This document shows, in pieces, positions 47,333 through 57,837 of a DNA stretch of 64,000 bases (positions within the stretch are counted from its first letter, which is position 1; every line of letters starts with the position of its first letter). The DNA is from Halomonas stenophila (GTDB lineage: Bacteria > Pseudomonadota > Gammaproteobacteria > Pseudomonadales > Halomonadaceae). Under the pieces are notes generated by a model. That model searched no databases. It had not been told where the DNA came from and saw nothing but the letters and a program-made list of their open reading frames with translations. Both the position numbers and the translations under genes were made by a program. The DNA is taken from the NCBI RefSeq assembly GCF_014192275.1, contig NZ_JACHXR010000003.1:333647-397646 (forward strand), given 5' to 3'.

Positions 47333-48415
47333 TCAGCCGGAGGCGAACAGCAGGGACAGCACGCCGGCCAGGTAGCAGCCGGCGATGGCCAGGCTCTCGA
47401 AGCCGATGCGGCCCGGCCCCAGCCTCTCGCGGTGGATCATCCCCACCATCAGGATGGCGGTCATCAGCAGCGACAGGGCGACCCACAGCGCCACCGGGTC
47501 GGGGATGGCGTGATAGATGGACCCGCCCCGATAGGCGACGTCCGAGGCGGCCACGAAGAGGGTGTCGAAGGCGTTGCCGCCGATGATGCCGGCCACGGCC
47601 AGGGTCAGGGCGCCCCGTCGCACCGCCGCCACCGAGGTGACCAGCTCCGGCAGCGAGGTCACCACCGCGGTCATCAGGGCGCCCACCACCGACTGGCCGA
47701 GGCCGGTCTCGGCGGCGATCACCGAGGCGGCGCGCTCGAGCAGCCAGCCGCTCGCCCCGAGCGCCATGGCCAGACCCAGGAAGCTCAGCCACAGGCCCGG
47801 GGCCGAGCGGTTCATGGCCTGCTCGTCGGGGATGTCGGGCTGTGTCTCGCGGGTCTGGGCCGGGCGCCACATGGGTCTTTCCTTGGTGCGATCCGCGAGG
47901 CGCAGCCCGAACAGGTAGGCCAACAACAGCAGCGGGGTCACCGGGTGCACCTGCCACAGGGTCCACTCGGGAGCGAAGCGACCCACCAGCACCAGCGCCA
48001 GCAGGCACAGCAGCAGCCCCCCCTGCATCAGGTTGCCGATGGAGGCGGCGGCATGCTCCAGGTTGGCGCGCCGATGGACCAGGTCGGCGATGGTCAGGAA
48101 CAGGGTCTGCACGGCGATGCCGCCCAGGGCATTGCTCATGGCCAGGGTGGGGCGGTCGGCCAGCGCCGCGGAGACCGACAGCACCAGCCCCGACAAGGAG
48201 GTGGCCATGCCCAGCAGCACGGCCCCGGCGATGGCCTCGCCCAGGCCGGTGCGATCGGCGAGGTCGTCGACGATATGGGCCAGCCGGGTGCCCGCCACGC
48301 CGATCACCAGGGTGCAACCGACGAACAGGGCAACGGCGGTGCCGAGGGCGAGTTCCGTCAGCAAGGGAAGGCCCCCGTCGTACGGGGTGGGCGGGGCGCG
48401 TATCGCCCGGCGCAT
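47333..48415 (-). CDS. Calcium/cation antiporter family membrane protein (CaCA)
   Basis: About 360 residues, ten hydrophobic segments. Two inverted alpha repeats are visible: [29 protein letters not shown] and [45 protein letters not shown]. The second keeps the T-S-L-P-E-L core with the ion-binding Glu; in the first the matching place reads TSLSGL, without the acidic residue. So one ion site looks altered and the function may differ from a classical Na+/Ca2+ exchanger. Start uncertain: ATG 48415 chosen, but a TTG close to the first membrane segment is possible. Confidence 0.78.
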   Translation of the reverse strand: MRRAIRAPPTPYDGGLPLLTELALGTAVALFVGCTLVIGVAGTRLAHIVDDLADRTGLGEAIAGAVLLGMATSLSGLVLSVSAALADRPTLAMSNALGGIAVQTLFLTIADLVHRRANLEHAAASIGNLMQGGLLLCLLALVLVGRFAPEWTLWQVHPVTPLLLLAYLFGLRLADRTKERPMWRPAQTRETQPDIPDEQAMNRSAPGLWLSFLGLAMALGASGWLLERAASVIAAETGLGQSVVGALMTAVVTSLPELVTSVAAVRRGALTLAVAGIIGGNAFDTLFVAASDVAYRGGSIYHAIPDPVALWVALSLLMTAILMVGMIHRERLGPGRIGFESLAIAGCYLAGVLSLLFASG

Positions 48416-48557
48416 GCCGCCCGGGCGCTGGGGGTGTCGGACATGTCGGCTCCTGCTGAAGGGCGCTGGGCTAGTATGGTGGCATCCTGCCATGATACTC
48501 AGGGAGGGGCGGCACTGAGTCGCCAGTCCACAGCGTTCCCCCGGAGGCCGTCAAGTC

Positions 48558-48845
48558 ATGAAACGCACAATGCTCTGGTCGGTGGTCGGCTATACGGCCG
48601 TCATCGGCGCCGGCCTGCTGACCCGGCACGCCGCTCGGGAGGCCTACCGCAAGACCGCCGGGGCCGCCCCGCCGGAGAACCCCGGACGCCGCGATACCCG
48701 GTGGCGGGAGGCCCTGGTCTGGGGCATGGCGAGCGGTGCCCTGGTCGGGGTGGCCAGGGTGGTCGGCCACCGCCTGGGCGATGAGGCACGCCGCCGCAGC
48801 GAGCGCCGCCGGCCGAGGCGCGCCCTGAAGCACCCGGGAGACTAG
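48558..48845 (+). CDS. DUF4235 family small membrane protein
   Basis: 95-residue protein. Two short hydrophobic parts (LWSVVGYTAVIGAGLLT and VWGMASGALVGVARVVGHRL) flank a polar loop, and the tail is very basic (RRRSERRRPRRALKH). This layout matches DUF4235, whose role is unknown. ATG 48558 follows GGAGG at a slightly long distance. Ends with a 4-bp convergent overlap with the next gene. Confidence 0.7.
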   Translation: MKRTMLWSVVGYTAVIGAGLLTRHAAREAYRKTAGAAPPENPGRRDTRWREALVWGMASGALVGVARVVGHRLGDEARRRSERRRPRRALKHPGD

Positions 48846-49426
48846 TCTTCGGGATTCGCCTCCGGCGCGTCGGGGGCCGACTGGCGCTGGCCCTGCTCGA
48901 TCCTCTCGCCCGCCGGCGAGACCAGGTACCAGGGCGCGCCCAGGTGCAGCACATCCTGGCCGAGGGCGTCGCCGGCCTCCTTGTCGCCGCTGAAGTAGTA
49001 GAGCGGCCAGCCGGCGTAGGTCACCTGCCGGGTGCCGTCCTCGCGCTCGATGGTGCCGAGCTTGTCGGCATCGATGCCCTCGCCGGCCTGGGGCGCCTGG
49101 CGGGTGGTGTAGGGCGGCCAGGCGATGGCGCAGGACTGCGTGCAGTGGCTGCCACCCCCCGGCTCCTCCATCGCGAACATATACAGGCTCATGCCCTCCC
49201 GGTCGGTGAGGTAGGGCCCGTAGTCGGCCTGCTGTCGCGTCTCGAGCCGGGCCTGCTCGACCGGCTCGGGCACGCTCTCCAGGTCCTTGGTGGCCTCGTC
49301 GGCCTCCTGGCCCGCCACCGCGTCATCCGTCGCCGTCTCCGACGCCGCCTGCAGGGTGACGGGGGCCGCCAGCAGCAGCGTGGCCAGCAGGAAGACGGAT
49401 CCCGCGCGTGGTATTCGTCCCTTCAT
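48842..49426 (-). CDS. Exported protein with PF03640-type lipoprotein repeats
   Basis: 194-residue protein. Signal peptide residues 1-28 (VFLLATLLLAAPVTLQA). Two repeats of the secreted-repeat family follow: YGPYLTDREGMSLYMFAMEEPGG with CTQSCAIAWPPY, and QVTYAGWPLYYFSGDKEAGDALGQDV. No lipobox Cys, so it is periplasmic rather than a lipoprotein. These domains are common beside redox or electron-transfer proteins, but no such partner is here. Confidence 0.85.
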   Translation of the reverse strand: MKGRIPRAGSVFLLATLLLAAPVTLQAASETATDDAVAGQEADEATKDLESVPEPVEQARLETRQQADYGPYLTDREGMSLYMFAMEEPGGGSHCTQSCAIAWPPYTTRQAPQAGEGIDADKLGTIEREDGTRQVTYAGWPLYYFSGDKEAGDALGQDVLHLGAPWYLVSPAGERIEQGQRQSAPDAPEANPED

Positions 49427-49626
49427 CTCGCTCTCCCCTTTGAAGACGTCATCTCCACTCTAGGACAGGTCCCGCGGTGTCGTCTGCTCGGGCGTCTCGA
49501 TGCACCGGGCGGGATCAGCCCGTCGTCATCTCGCCGCACAGGGGCGTCGGCATGGCCACCGCGCCTGCGGCGAACTCGAGCGGCGTGACGGAGCGGCAGG
49601 GTCGCTACCCGCGCCGCCGAGGCGTC

Positions 49627-49935
49627 TCAACGGTCGAGGCGGGCGCAGTTGCTGCGGTAGAGGGGGGCGGTGTCATCCAGCGTCAGGCGCTCGGTGACGG
49701 TGTGGTAGTAGAAGCGGGCGGTGGGGCCGCCGGGCAGCGCGTAGTCGCCGCACAGGCCATAGCCCTTGTTGACCTCGGTGAGGTGCGAGAGGTCGACGCG
49801 CTGGGGGGTGTCGAGGCGCTCGGCGATGCGTGCGGCGACCTGGGCGTCGCGCTTGGCCTCGGAGACCGCTTGGCCGCCGAAGATCAGGCCGGCGGCGACG
49901 AGGATGGCGACGACGGGGATCCAGAGATTGTGCAT
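49627..49935 (-). CDS. Hypothetical single-pass membrane protein
   Basis: 102 residues: one N-terminal membrane helix (LWIPVVAILVAAGLIFGG, about 4-21), then a periplasmic domain with two cysteines (GYGLCGDYALPGG and RSNCARLD) that could form a disulfide. No family recognised. It follows fba on the minus strand with 56 bp between and may be in the epd-pgk-fba transcript. Start ATG 49935 is the first codon that gives the membrane segment. Confidence 0.65.
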   Translation of the reverse strand: MHNLWIPVVAILVAAGLIFGGQAVSEAKRDAQVAARIAERLDTPQRVDLSHLTEVNKGYGLCGDYALPGGPTARFYYHTVTERLTLDDTAPLYRSNCARLDR

Positions 49936-49991
49936 GGCGGGGTCCACAGGGGAGGTGCCCACCGGCGCGATGCCGGTGGGCGGAGGGGCGC

Positions 49992-51056
49992 TTACTCGAC
50001 GCGCGGCTCCAGTTCGCCGCGCTCGTAGCGCAGGAACATTTCCTCGAGGTTGATCGGCCTGATCCGCGAGGCGTGGCCGGCGGTGCCGAAGGCCTCGTAG
50101 CGGGCCTTGCAGACCTCCTTCATGGCCGCGGTGCTGACCTTGAGGAACTTGCGCGGGTCGAACTCGGCCGGGTTCTGGGCCAGGAAGCGCCGCACGGCAC
50201 CGGTGGAGGCCAGGCGCAGGTCGGTGTCGATGTTGACCTTGCGCACGCCGTGGCGGATGCCCTCGACGATCTCCTCGACCGGCACGCCGTAGGTCTCGGG
50301 GATGGCGCCACCGAACTCGTTGATGATCTCCAGCCATTCCTGGGGCACCGAGGAGGAGCCGTGCATCACCAGGTGGGTCTCGGGGATGCGGGCGTGGATC
50401 TCCTTGATGCGCTGGATGGAGAGGGTGTCGCCGGTGGGCGGCTGGGTGAACTTGTAGGCGCCGTGGCTGGTGCCGATGGCGATGGCCAGGGCATCCACGC
50501 CGGTGGCCTTGACGAAGTCGGCGGCCTCTTCCGGGTCGGTGAGCAACTGGTCGTGGTCGAGCTTGCCCTCGGCGCCCACGCCGTCTTCCTCGCCGGCCAT
50601 GCCGGTCTCCAGGCTACCCAGGCAGCCCAGCTCGCCCTCGACAGAGACGCCGCAGGCATGAGCCATCTCGACGGTGCGCCGGGTGACGTCGACGTTGTAG
50701 GCATAGTCGGCGGGGGTCTTGCCGTCTTCCTTGAGCGAGCCGTCCATCATCACCGAGGAGAAGCCCAGCTGGATGGAGCGCTGGCACACCGCGGGGCTGG
50801 TGCCGTGGTCCTGGTGCATGACCACCGGGATGTGCGGGAACTCCTCGACGGCGGCCAGGATCAGGTGGCGCAGGAAGGGGGCACCGGCATACTTGCGGGC
50901 CCCGGCGGAGGCCTGGACGATCACCGGGGAGTCGGTCTCGTCAGCGGCTTCCATGATGGCGCGCATCTGCTCGAGGTTGTTGACGTTGAAGGCCGGGACG
51001 CCGTAGCCGTGCTCGGCGGCGTGGTCCAGCAGTTGGCGCATGCTGATCAGTGCCAT
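49992..51056 (-). CDS. fba: Class II fructose-bisphosphate aldolase
   Basis: 354-residue zinc aldolase of the CbbA/FbaA type; splits fructose-1,6-bisphosphate into dihydroxyacetone phosphate and glyceraldehyde-3-phosphate. Catalytic Asp83 and zinc His84 ([10 protein letters not shown]), [24 protein letters not shown] (zinc Glu), GTSHGAYKF (zinc His) and HGSSSVP (zinc His) are present. Last of the epd-pgk-fba run. A class I aldolase is encoded 3.6 kb away. Confidence 0.96.
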   Translation of the reverse strand: MALISMRQLLDHAAEHGYGVPAFNVNNLEQMRAIMEAADETDSPVIVQASAGARKYAGAPFLRHLILAAVEEFPHIPVVMHQDHGTSPAVCQRSIQLGFSSVMMDGSLKEDGKTPADYAYNVDVTRRTVEMAHACGVSVEGELGCLGSLETGMAGEEDGVGAEGKLDHDQLLTDPEEAADFVKATGVDALAIAIGTSHGAYKFTQPPTGDTLSIQRIKEIHARIPETHLVMHGSSSVPQEWLEIINEFGGAIPETYGVPVEEIVEGIRHGVRKVNIDTDLRLASTGAVRRFLAQNPAEFDPRKFLKVSTAAMKEVCKARYEAFGTAGHASRIRPINLEEMFLRYERGELEPRVE

Positions 51057-51129
51057 GAAGTTACCTTGTCGTGCGTGATGGGACGCGGCGGGCCGGCGCC
51101 GCGTCCGGTCTCAATGGATGGGGGAGGGG

Positions 51130-52293
51130 TCAGCGGGCCGCCGCTTCCAGGGCCGCCACGGCCGGCAGGGTCTTGCCTTCCACGTACTCGAGGAAGGCGC
51201 CGCCGCCGGTGGAGATGTAGGAGACCCGGTCGGCGATGCCGTACTTGTCGATGGCCGCTAGGGTGTCGCCGCCGCCGGCGATGGAGAAGCCGTCGCTCTC
51301 GGCGATGGCTAGCGACAGCGCCTCGGTGCCGTGGCCGAACTGGTCGATCTCGAACACGCCCACCGGGCCGTTCCACAGGATGGTGCCGGCGGCCTTGAGC
51401 TGCTCGGCCAGGCGTCCCGCGGTCTCGGGGCCGATGTCGAGGATCATCTCGTCATCCTGCACCTGGTCGACGGGCTTGGTCACGGCGGTGGCGCTCTCGG
51501 AGAACTCGGTGGCCACCACCACGTCGGAGGGCAGCGGGATCTCGACCTTGGCCATCAGCGCCTTGGCCTGGTCGATCAGGTCGGCCTCGTGCAGCGACTT
51601 GCCGACGTTGTAGCCCGCCGCGGCGATGAAGGTGTTGGCGATGCCGCCGCCGACGATCAGTCGGTCACACTTCTCGGACAGCGCGGTGAGCACCTCGAGC
51701 TTGGTGGAGACCTTGGAGCCGCCGACGATGGCAGTCATCGGCCGCTTCGGCGTGGCCAGGGCCTTCTCCAGCGCCTCGAGCTCGCTGGCGAGCAGCGGGC
51801 CGGCACAGGCGGCGGGCGCGAAGCGTGCCACGCCGTGGGTGGAGGCCTGGGCCCGGTGGGCGGTGCCGAAGGCGTCCATCACGAAGACGTCACACAGGGC
51901 GGCGTACTGGCGGGCCAGCGTCTCGTCGTCCTTCTTCTCGCCGGCGTTGAAGCGCACGTTCTCGAGCAGGGCGACCTCGCCGTCCTCGAGGGCGACCTCC
52001 TGGTCCAGGTAGTCCTTGACCAGCCGCACCCGGCGCTCCAGCAGGCCGCCCAGGTGGTCGGCCACCGGGGCCAGCGAGAACTCCTCGGCCGGCTCCCCCT
52101 CGGTGGGCCGCCCCAGGTGGCTCATCAGCAGCACCTTGGCGCCGGCCTCCAGGGCGGTCGTGATGGTCGGCAGACAGGCCCGCAGGCGGGCGTCGCTAGT
52201 CACCTGGCCGTGCTTGACGGGCACGTTGAGGTCCTCGCGGATCAGCACCCGCTGGCCGCGGAGGTCGAGGTCGGTCATCTTGCGCACGTTCAT
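51130..52293 (-). CDS. pgk: Phosphoglycerate kinase
   Basis: 387-residue glycolytic kinase. N-terminal [25 protein letters not shown] substrate-binding stretch, [44 protein letters not shown], and the nucleotide-binding [13 protein letters not shown] near the end. Complete. Lies 73 bp from fba and 37 bp from epd on the same strand, the standard gammaproteobacterial order. Confidence 0.97.
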   Translation of the reverse strand: MNVRKMTDLDLRGQRVLIREDLNVPVKHGQVTSDARLRACLPTITTALEAGAKVLLMSHLGRPTEGEPAEEFSLAPVADHLGGLLERRVRLVKDYLDQEVALEDGEVALLENVRFNAGEKKDDETLARQYAALCDVFVMDAFGTAHRAQASTHGVARFAPAACAGPLLASELEALEKALATPKRPMTAIVGGSKVSTKLEVLTALSEKCDRLIVGGGIANTFIAAAGYNVGKSLHEADLIDQAKALMAKVEIPLPSDVVVATEFSESATAVTKPVDQVQDDEMILDIGPETAGRLAEQLKAAGTILWNGPVGVFEIDQFGHGTEALSLAIAESDGFSIAGGGDTLAAIDKYGIADRVSYISTGGGAFLEYVEGKTLPAVAALEAAAR

Positions 52294-52330
52294 GGAAGCA
52301 GGTTCCTCGTCTGGGAAAACCGAAGGGAAG

Positions 52331-53365
52331 TCAGGCGTCGGCGGGGGGCACCGGGCCCAGCCTGGCGATGCGGCCGGCGACGTCGAGCATGCGGTTGGCG
52401 AAGCCCCACTCGTTGTCGAACCAGCACATCAGCTTGATCAGGCGGCCGCCGGCCACCCGGGTCTGGGTGGCGTCCACGATACCGGAGCGCGGATCGTGGT
52501 TGAAGTCGACCGAGGCCATGGGCTCCTCGGTGTAGCCGAGCAGGCCGGCCAGCCGGGTCCGGGTGGCCTCGCGCAACAGGGCATTGACCGCCCCGGCCGA
52601 GGTGTCGGTGCGCACGCACAGCGACAGGTCCATGGCCGAGACGTTGATGGTCGGCACCCGCACGTGCAGGCACTCGAAGCGGCCGTGGAGGTGCGGCATC
52701 AAGCGGTCGATGCCCCGCGCCAGCCCGGTATCCACCGGCACGATGGAGTGCATGGCGGAGCGGGTCAGGCGCAGGTCGGTCTGATGATAGGAGTCGATCA
52801 CCGGCTGGTCGTTCATCGCCGAGTGGATGGTGGTGGTCACCCCATGCTCGATGCCCAGGGCCTCGTCGAGCACGGTGAGCACCGGCACCAGGCAGTTGGT
52901 GGTGCAGGAGGCCGCGGAGATGATGCGGCAGCCCGGGGCCAGGTCGGCGTCGTTGATGCCGGTGACGATGGTGGCGTCGACGTCGCTCTCGGCCGGCTGG
53001 GAGAACAGCAGGCGGCCGGCGCCGGCCGCCAGGTGGCGCTCGGCGGTGGCGCGGTCCTTGAAGCTGCCCGAGCACTCCAGCACTAGGTCGATGCCCAGCG
53101 CCTCCCAGGGCAGCCGCTCGGCGTCGGGCTCGCTGAGCACCCGGATGGCGCGGCCGTCGATCACCAGGCGGTCGTCGTCCACCTCGACATGGCCGGGGAA
53201 GCGGCCATGGGTGGTGTCGTAGCGGGTCAGGTAGGCGATGGTGTCGAGGCCCGACAGCTCGTTGATGGCCACCACCTGGAGCGCCGGCTCGTCGCGCTCG
53301 ATGAGCGCACGCAGCACGCACTGGCCGATGCGGCCGTAACCGTTGATGGCGATGCGGAGGGCCAT
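52331..53365 (-). CDS. epd: Erythrose-4-phosphate dehydrogenase (GapB/Epd type)
   Basis: 344-residue GAPDH-fold enzyme. Rossmann start [19 protein letters not shown], catalytic Cys154 in [12 protein letters not shown], and [11 protein letters not shown] near the end. [23 protein letters not shown] resembles Epd (INEL) rather than GapA (NDL), and the gene precedes pgk-fba, the Epd position. Epd makes 4-phosphoerythronate for pyridoxal phosphate synthesis; glycolytic activity cannot be excluded. ATG 53365 chosen over GTG 53399. Confidence 0.9.
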   Translation of the reverse strand: MALRIAINGYGRIGQCVLRALIERDEPALQVVAINELSGLDTIAYLTRYDTTHGRFPGHVEVDDDRLVIDGRAIRVLSEPDAERLPWEALGIDLVLECSGSFKDRATAERHLAAGAGRLLFSQPAESDVDATIVTGINDADLAPGCRIISAASCTTNCLVPVLTVLDEALGIEHGVTTTIHSAMNDQPVIDSYHQTDLRLTRSAMHSIVPVDTGLARGIDRLMPHLHGRFECLHVRVPTINVSAMDLSLCVRTDTSAGAVNALLREATRTRLAGLLGYTEEPMASVDFNHDPRSGIVDATQTRVAGGRLIKLMCWFDNEWGFANRMLDVAGRIARLGPVPPADA

Positions 53366-53547
53366 GACGTTGTCGGGGACTCCAGAAGCGTTGCACACAA
53401 ACCGGCGATTCTACCGCAATTCGCGCCCGTCGTCGCGGCCACCCGACCCCTTGAAAACCGCCCGGGTGTACCTATCTCAGCTAGTGGAGGGCGGGGGGCC
53501 CTGCCCTCACGACATCAACCACAGCAGGTGATCAGGAGGTGTTCGAC

Positions 53548-54006
53548 ATGTTCGGAGATCTCAGGCGGTTCGATACCGATTGGGCGCCCGGCACGGACTG
53601 GTTCCGGCGCTTCTTCGACGAGATGTGGCCCGAGCCCGGTGCCGCCGACATTCGTTCGGTGCCCCGGGGCAGCTTCCCGATGATCAACGTGGGGCGCACC
53701 GACGACGCGGTGCGGGTCTATGTGTTCGCCCCCGGGCTCACCGCCGAGGAGCTCGAGGTCAGCCTGCAGGACAACGTGCTCACCCTGAGCGGCCGGCGGG
53801 CCGGCGTGACCGAGGAGGAGGGCGGCGAGCGCCGTACCTTCTTCCGGCGCGAGAGGGCGACCGGCGAGTTCAGCCGTTCCGTGTCCCTGCCTCAGGGCCT
53901 CGACCCCGACCGCGCCGAGGCGCGCTTCCGCAACGGCGTCTGCGAGGTGGTCCTGCCCAAGCGCGAGGAGCTCAAGCCGCGCCGCATCGACATCCATGCG
54001 TCCTGA
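53548..54006 (+). CDS. Hsp20 small heat-shock protein (first)
   Basis: 152-residue alpha-crystallin family holdase. The core runs about residues 45-145: MINVGRTDDAVRVYVFAPGLTAEELEVSLQDNVLTLSGRR, FSRSVSLPQGLDPDRAEARFRNGVCEVVLPK. The start is ATG 53548, eight bases after CAGGAGGT. Acidic Trp-rich N-terminus (WAPGTDWFRRFFDEMWP). Pairs with a second Hsp20 gene 30 bp on. Divergent from epd. Confidence 0.95.
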   Translation: MFGDLRRFDTDWAPGTDWFRRFFDEMWPEPGAADIRSVPRGSFPMINVGRTDDAVRVYVFAPGLTAEELEVSLQDNVLTLSGRRAGVTEEEGGERRTFFRRERATGEFSRSVSLPQGLDPDRAEARFRNGVCEVVLPKREELKPRRIDIHAS

Positions 54007-54036
54007 AGACGGTGCATCCAGAGGAGGTGAGTCGTC

Positions 54037-54429
54037 ATGAGTGAAGTCGCCAAACGTGAAGAGAGCCGTGCACCGGTCGAACGGCGCGAGCGGCGGGCGG
54101 ATGCCCTGCTGCCGCCGGTGGACATCTACGAGGAGGGCAGCGCCCTGCACCTGATCGCCGACATGCCCGGGGTGCAGCGTGACACCCTGTCCGTCGAGGT
54201 GAACGACAACGTGCTGAGCCTGGAGGGCGAGGTGGCCCTGGAAGTGCCCGAGGGGCTGACCTCGATCTACGCCGAGGTGCGCGCCCAGCGCTTCGCGCGT
54301 CGCTTCACCCTGAGCCACGAGATAGACGTGGAGGGTATCCAGGCGAGCATCGACCAGGGCGTGGTGCACCTGGTGCTGCCCAGGAAGGAGACCTACCGGC
54401 CGCGCCGCATCGACGTCAAGCCGGCCTGA
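54037..54429 (+). CDS. Hsp20 small heat-shock protein (second)
   Basis: 130-residue partner. Core: PPVDIYEEGSALHLIADMPGVQRDTLSVEVNDNVLSLEGEV, then FARRFTLSHEIDVEGIQASIDQGVVHLVLPR. Shorter N-terminus than the first, rich in Arg and Glu. AGAGGAGGTGA before the start. Such different Hsp20 pairs often form mixed complexes. A terminator follows 16 bp after the stop. Confidence 0.95.
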   Translation: MSEVAKREESRAPVERRERRADALLPPVDIYEEGSALHLIADMPGVQRDTLSVEVNDNVLSLEGEVALEVPEGLTSIYAEVRAQRFARRFTLSHEIDVEGIQASIDQGVVHLVLPRKETYRPRRIDVKPA

Positions 54430-54444
54430 GCCGGCACGTTTCCC

Positions 54445-54468
54445 GCCCCCGCCCAGGGGGCTTTTTCT
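54445..54468 (+). terminator. Terminator of the hsp20 pair
   Basis: GCCCCC (54445-54450) and GGGGGC (54456-54461) with loop GCCCA, followed by TTTTTCTT. The 54469-54674 stretch before fbaB shows no gene; its promoter must lie there. Confidence 0.8.
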
Positions 54469-54674
54469 TGCCTGGCCACCGACCGCGGCGTGCCCGTCAC
54501 GCCTGTCACCGATTCAGTACGGTAGCGGAGAAGCACGACGACAAGTCTGATTCGGCTCGGGGCAGTCTGCGGCGGTTTTGCCCCGCCGAAGGGCTGTCGG
54601 CGGCCGCCGCTTGCTCTAGGCTAGAGGGGTAGCATCGATCACCCGTCAGTCAACCATCAAGGAGAGAGGGAGCG

Positions 54675-55727
54675 ATGACCGATATAGCGCAGCTGCTCGG
54701 CAACGAGACGGAAAGCCTGCTGACCCACGAGTGCCGGGGCATTCCGGCCGCGTCGATCCACGCGCCGGGCCCGGACTACATCGACCGGGTGATGGCCCAC
54801 AGCGACCGTCAGCCCCATGTGCTGCGCAACATGCAGGCCCTGTTCGACCACGGCCGGCTGGGCGGCACCGGTTATCTCAGCATCCTGCCGGTCGACCAGG
54901 GCATCGAGCACTCCGCCGGGGCCTCCTTCGCGCCCAACCCGATCTACTTCGATCCGGCCAACATCGTCGAGCTGGCCATCGAGGGCGGCTGCAACGCCGT
55001 GGCCTCGACCCTGGGCGGCCTGGCCTCGGTGGCGCGGCAGTATGCCCACAAGATCCCCATGCTGCTCAAGCTCAACCACAACGAGACGCTGACCTACCCG
55101 GCGGCCTACGACCAGACGCTGTTCGCCCAGGTCGAGCAGGCCTTCGAGATGGGCTGCGTGGCGGTGGGGGCGACCATCTACTTCGGTTCGCCGGAGAGCC
55201 GTCGCCAGATCACCGAGATCAGCGAGGCCTTCGAGCGTGCCCACCAGTTGGGCATGGTCACGGTGCTCTGGGCCTATCTGCGCAACCCCGAGTTCAAGCG
55301 CGAGGGCCGCGACTATCACACCGCCGCCGACCTCACCGGCCAGGCCATTCACCTGGCGGCGACCCTCAAGGCCGACATCGTCAAGCAGAAGATGGCCGAG
55401 ACCAACGCCGGCTACCGGGACATCGGTTTCGGCCATACCCACGACAGGGTCTACGACGAGCTGACCTCGTCCCATCCCATCGACCTGGCCCGCTACCAGG
55501 TGGCGAGCTGCTACATGGGGCGGGCCGGGCTGATCAACTCCGGCGGCGCCTCGGGCGGGGCCAGCGACCTGGGCCAGGCGGTGCGCACCGCGGTGATCAA
55601 CAAGCGCGCCGGCGGCATGGGTCTGATCTCCGGACGCAAGGCCTTCCAGAAGCCCATGGCCGAGGGCGTCGAGCTGCTCAACGCCATCCAGGATGTGTAT
55701 CTGGACGAGTCCATCACCCTCGCCTGA
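54675..55727 (+). CDS. fbaB: Class I fructose-bisphosphate aldolase (FbaB/DhnA)
   Basis: 350-residue Schiff-base aldolase of the archaeal-type class I group. [20 protein letters not shown] near residue 75, [13 protein letters not shown], and [14 protein letters not shown], which holds the likely Schiff-base Lys. The ending [30 protein letters not shown] is typical of FbaB. Overlaps function with the class II enzyme; E. coli uses FbaB mainly in gluconeogenic growth. GGAGAGAGGGAG precedes the start. Two terminator stems follow. Confidence 0.95.
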   Translation: MTDIAQLLGNETESLLTHECRGIPAASIHAPGPDYIDRVMAHSDRQPHVLRNMQALFDHGRLGGTGYLSILPVDQGIEHSAGASFAPNPIYFDPANIVELAIEGGCNAVASTLGGLASVARQYAHKIPMLLKLNHNETLTYPAAYDQTLFAQVEQAFEMGCVAVGATIYFGSPESRRQITEISEAFERAHQLGMVTVLWAYLRNPEFKREGRDYHTAADLTGQAIHLAATLKADIVKQKMAETNAGYRDIGFGHTHDRVYDELTSSHPIDLARYQVASCYMGRAGLINSGGASGGASDLGQAVRTAVINKRAGGMGLISGRKAFQKPMAEGVELLNAIQDVYLDESITLA

Positions 55728-55746
55728 GCCAGCCGAGGCAATCGCG

Positions 55747-55780
55747 GTTGGGGCCCGACGATGACCGATCGGGCCCCAAC
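55747..55780. terminator. First hairpin between fbaB and tkt
   Basis: GTTGGGGCCCGA (55747-55758) pairs with TCGGGCCCCAAC (55769-55780); 12-bp perfect stem, loop 10. Confidence 0.75.
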
Positions 55781-55814
55781 GCAAAAGGGCACGGCCGAAG
55801 CCGTGCCCTTTTGC
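55781..55814. terminator. Bidirectional terminator between fbaB and tkt
   Basis: GCAAAAGGGCACGGC (55781-55795) pairs with GCCGTGCCCTTTTGC (55800-55814); the AAAA/TTTT ends give a T tract in both directions, ideal for two convergent genes. Confidence 0.88.
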
Positions 55815-55833
55815 GTGTGCCGTGACGCCGCGA

Positions 55834-57837
55834 TCAGTCGTCGGCATCCTCCAGCAGCTGCTCGGCCTCGGCCACCAGGTTCTCCACGGTGAAGCCGAAG
55901 TACTTGAACAGGTCGCCGGCCGGGGCGGACTCGCCGAAGGTGGTCATGCCGAGGATGCGGCCCTCGAGGCCCACGTACTTGTACCAGAAGTCGCGGTGGC
56001 CGGCCTCGATGGCGATGCGGTTGCCGACTTCCGCCGGCAGCACCCGCTGGCGGTACTCGGCGTCCTGGGCGTCGAAGACGTCGCTGGACGGCATGGAGAC
56101 CACCCGGACCGCGCGGCCGTTCTCGCCGAGGGCGGTGGCGGCGTCCATGGCCAGGGCGACCTCGGAGCCGGTGGCGATGATGATCAGCTCGGGGGTGGCC
56201 TCGCAGTCCTTGAGCACATAGCCGCCGCGCTGGATCTCGGCCACCTGCTGCCTGGTGCGGGCCTGGTGGGGCAGCCCCTGGCGCGACAGCACCAGGGCGC
56301 TGGGGCCGGACTGGCGCTTGAGCGCGGCGTCCCAGGCCGTGGCGGTCTCCACGGCGTCGCAGGGCCGCCAAGTGGAGAGGTTCGGCGTAGAGCGCAGGGT
56401 GGTCAGCTGCTCCACCGGCTGGTGGGTGGGGCCGTCCTCGCCCAGGCCGATGGAGTCGTGGGTGAACACGTGGATCGCCCGCACGCCCATCAGCGCGGCC
56501 ATGCGCACGGCATTGCGCATGTACTCCATGAAGATCAGGAAGGTCGCGCCGTAGGGCACGAAGCCCCCATGCAGGGCGATGCCGTTGATGATTGCCGCCA
56601 TGCCGAACTCGCGCACGCCGTAGTGCAGGTAGTTGCCGCCCGGCTCCTGGGCGGAGATCACCTGGGCGCCCTGCCAGAAGGTCAGGTTGGACGGCGCCAG
56701 GTCGGCGCTGCCGCCGAGCAGCTCGGGGAGCTGCGGGCCGAGCGCGTTGAGGCAGGCCAGCGAGGCCTTGCGGGAGGCCACGGCCTCGCCCTTGTCCTGG
56801 GCCTGCTCGATCAGCGCCTCGCTGGTCAGTTCCGTCGGCAGCTCGCCCTTGATGCGGCGACTGAACTCCCGGGCCAGCGCCGGATGGGCCGCGGCGTAGC
56901 GCTCGAAGCGCTCCTGCCAGGCGGCCTGGCGGGACTGGCCGGCCTCGGTGGCATCCCAGCCCCGGTAGATCTCCTCGGGCACGTGGAAGGGCGCGTGGGG
57001 CCAGTCGAGCTGCTCGCGGGCCGCGGCGACCTCGTCCTCGCCCAGCGCCGCGCCGTGGCACTCTTCCTTGCCCTGCTTGTTGGGCGCGCCGAAGCCAATG
57101 ATGGTCTTGCAGATGATCAGGCTGGGCCTGTCGTCGTGGCTGCGGGCCAGCTCGATGGCGGCCTTGACCTCGTCGGGCTTGTGGCCGTCGACGTTGGGCA
57201 CCACGTGCCAGCCGTAGGCCTCGAAGCGCTTGGCGGTGTCGTCGGTGAACCAGCCCTCGACCTCGCCGTCGATGGAGATGCCGTTGTCATCGTAGAAGGC
57301 GATCAGCTTGCCCAGCCCCTGGGTGCCGGCCAGCGAGCACACCTCGTGGGAGATGCCCTCCATCAGGCAGCCGTCGCCCAGGAAGCAGTAGGTGTAGTGG
57401 TCGACGATGGTGTGGCCGTCACGGTTGAACTGGGCGGCCAGGGTGCGCTCGGCGATGGCCAGGCCCACGGCGTTGGCCAGGCCCTGGCCCAGCGGCCCGG
57501 TGGTGGTCTCGATGCCCGGGGCGTAGCCGAATTCCGGGTGGCCGGCGGTCTTGGCGTGGAGCTGGCGGAAGTTCTGCAGCTCCTCCAGGCCGAGCTCGTA
57601 GCCGGACAGGTGCAGCAGCGAGTAGAGCAGCATGGAGCCATGGCCGTTGGACAGCACGAAGCGGTCGCGATCGGGCCAGTGCGGGTCGGCCGGATTGTGC
57701 TGCAGATAGTCGTTCCACAGTACCTCGGCGATGTCGGCCATGCCCATGGGGGCGCCGGGGTGGCCGGACTTGGCCTTCTGGACGGCATCCATGGACAGGG
57801 CGCGAATGGCATTGGCCAGTTCGAAACGGGATGGCAT
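55834..57837 (-). CDS. tkt: Transketolase
   Basis: 667-residue thiamine-diphosphate enzyme of the pentose phosphate pathway. [74 protein letters not shown] (thiamine-diphosphate motif), and the second-half [39 protein letters not shown]. Complete. In many relatives tkt precedes epd-pgk; here it is separated and placed beyond the hsp20/fbaB segment, still on the same strand as epd. Confidence 0.97.
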   Translation of the reverse strand: MPSRFELANAIRALSMDAVQKAKSGHPGAPMGMADIAEVLWNDYLQHNPADPHWPDRDRFVLSNGHGSMLLYSLLHLSGYELGLEELQNFRQLHAKTAGHPEFGYAPGIETTTGPLGQGLANAVGLAIAERTLAAQFNRDGHTIVDHYTYCFLGDGCLMEGISHEVCSLAGTQGLGKLIAFYDDNGISIDGEVEGWFTDDTAKRFEAYGWHVVPNVDGHKPDEVKAAIELARSHDDRPSLIICKTIIGFGAPNKQGKEECHGAALGEDEVAAAREQLDWPHAPFHVPEEIYRGWDATEAGQSRQAAWQERFERYAAAHPALAREFSRRIKGELPTELTSEALIEQAQDKGEAVASRKASLACLNALGPQLPELLGGSADLAPSNLTFWQGAQVISAQEPGGNYLHYGVREFGMAAIINGIALHGGFVPYGATFLIFMEYMRNAVRMAALMGVRAIHVFTHDSIGLGEDGPTHQPVEQLTTLRSTPNLSTWRPCDAVETATAWDAALKRQSGPSALVLSRQGLPHQARTRQQVAEIQRGGYVLKDCEATPELIIIATGSEVALAMDAATALGENGRAVRVVSMPSSDVFDAQDAEYRQRVLPAEVGNRIAIEAGHRDFWYKYVGLEGRILGMTTFGESAPAGDLFKYFGFTVENLVAEAEQLLEDADD

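Noticed and set aside
49440..49626. Plus-strand frames after the PF03640 gene (49477-50028)
   Set aside because: They run antisense into the small membrane protein and fba genes and are Arg/Gly-rich; no supporting motif.
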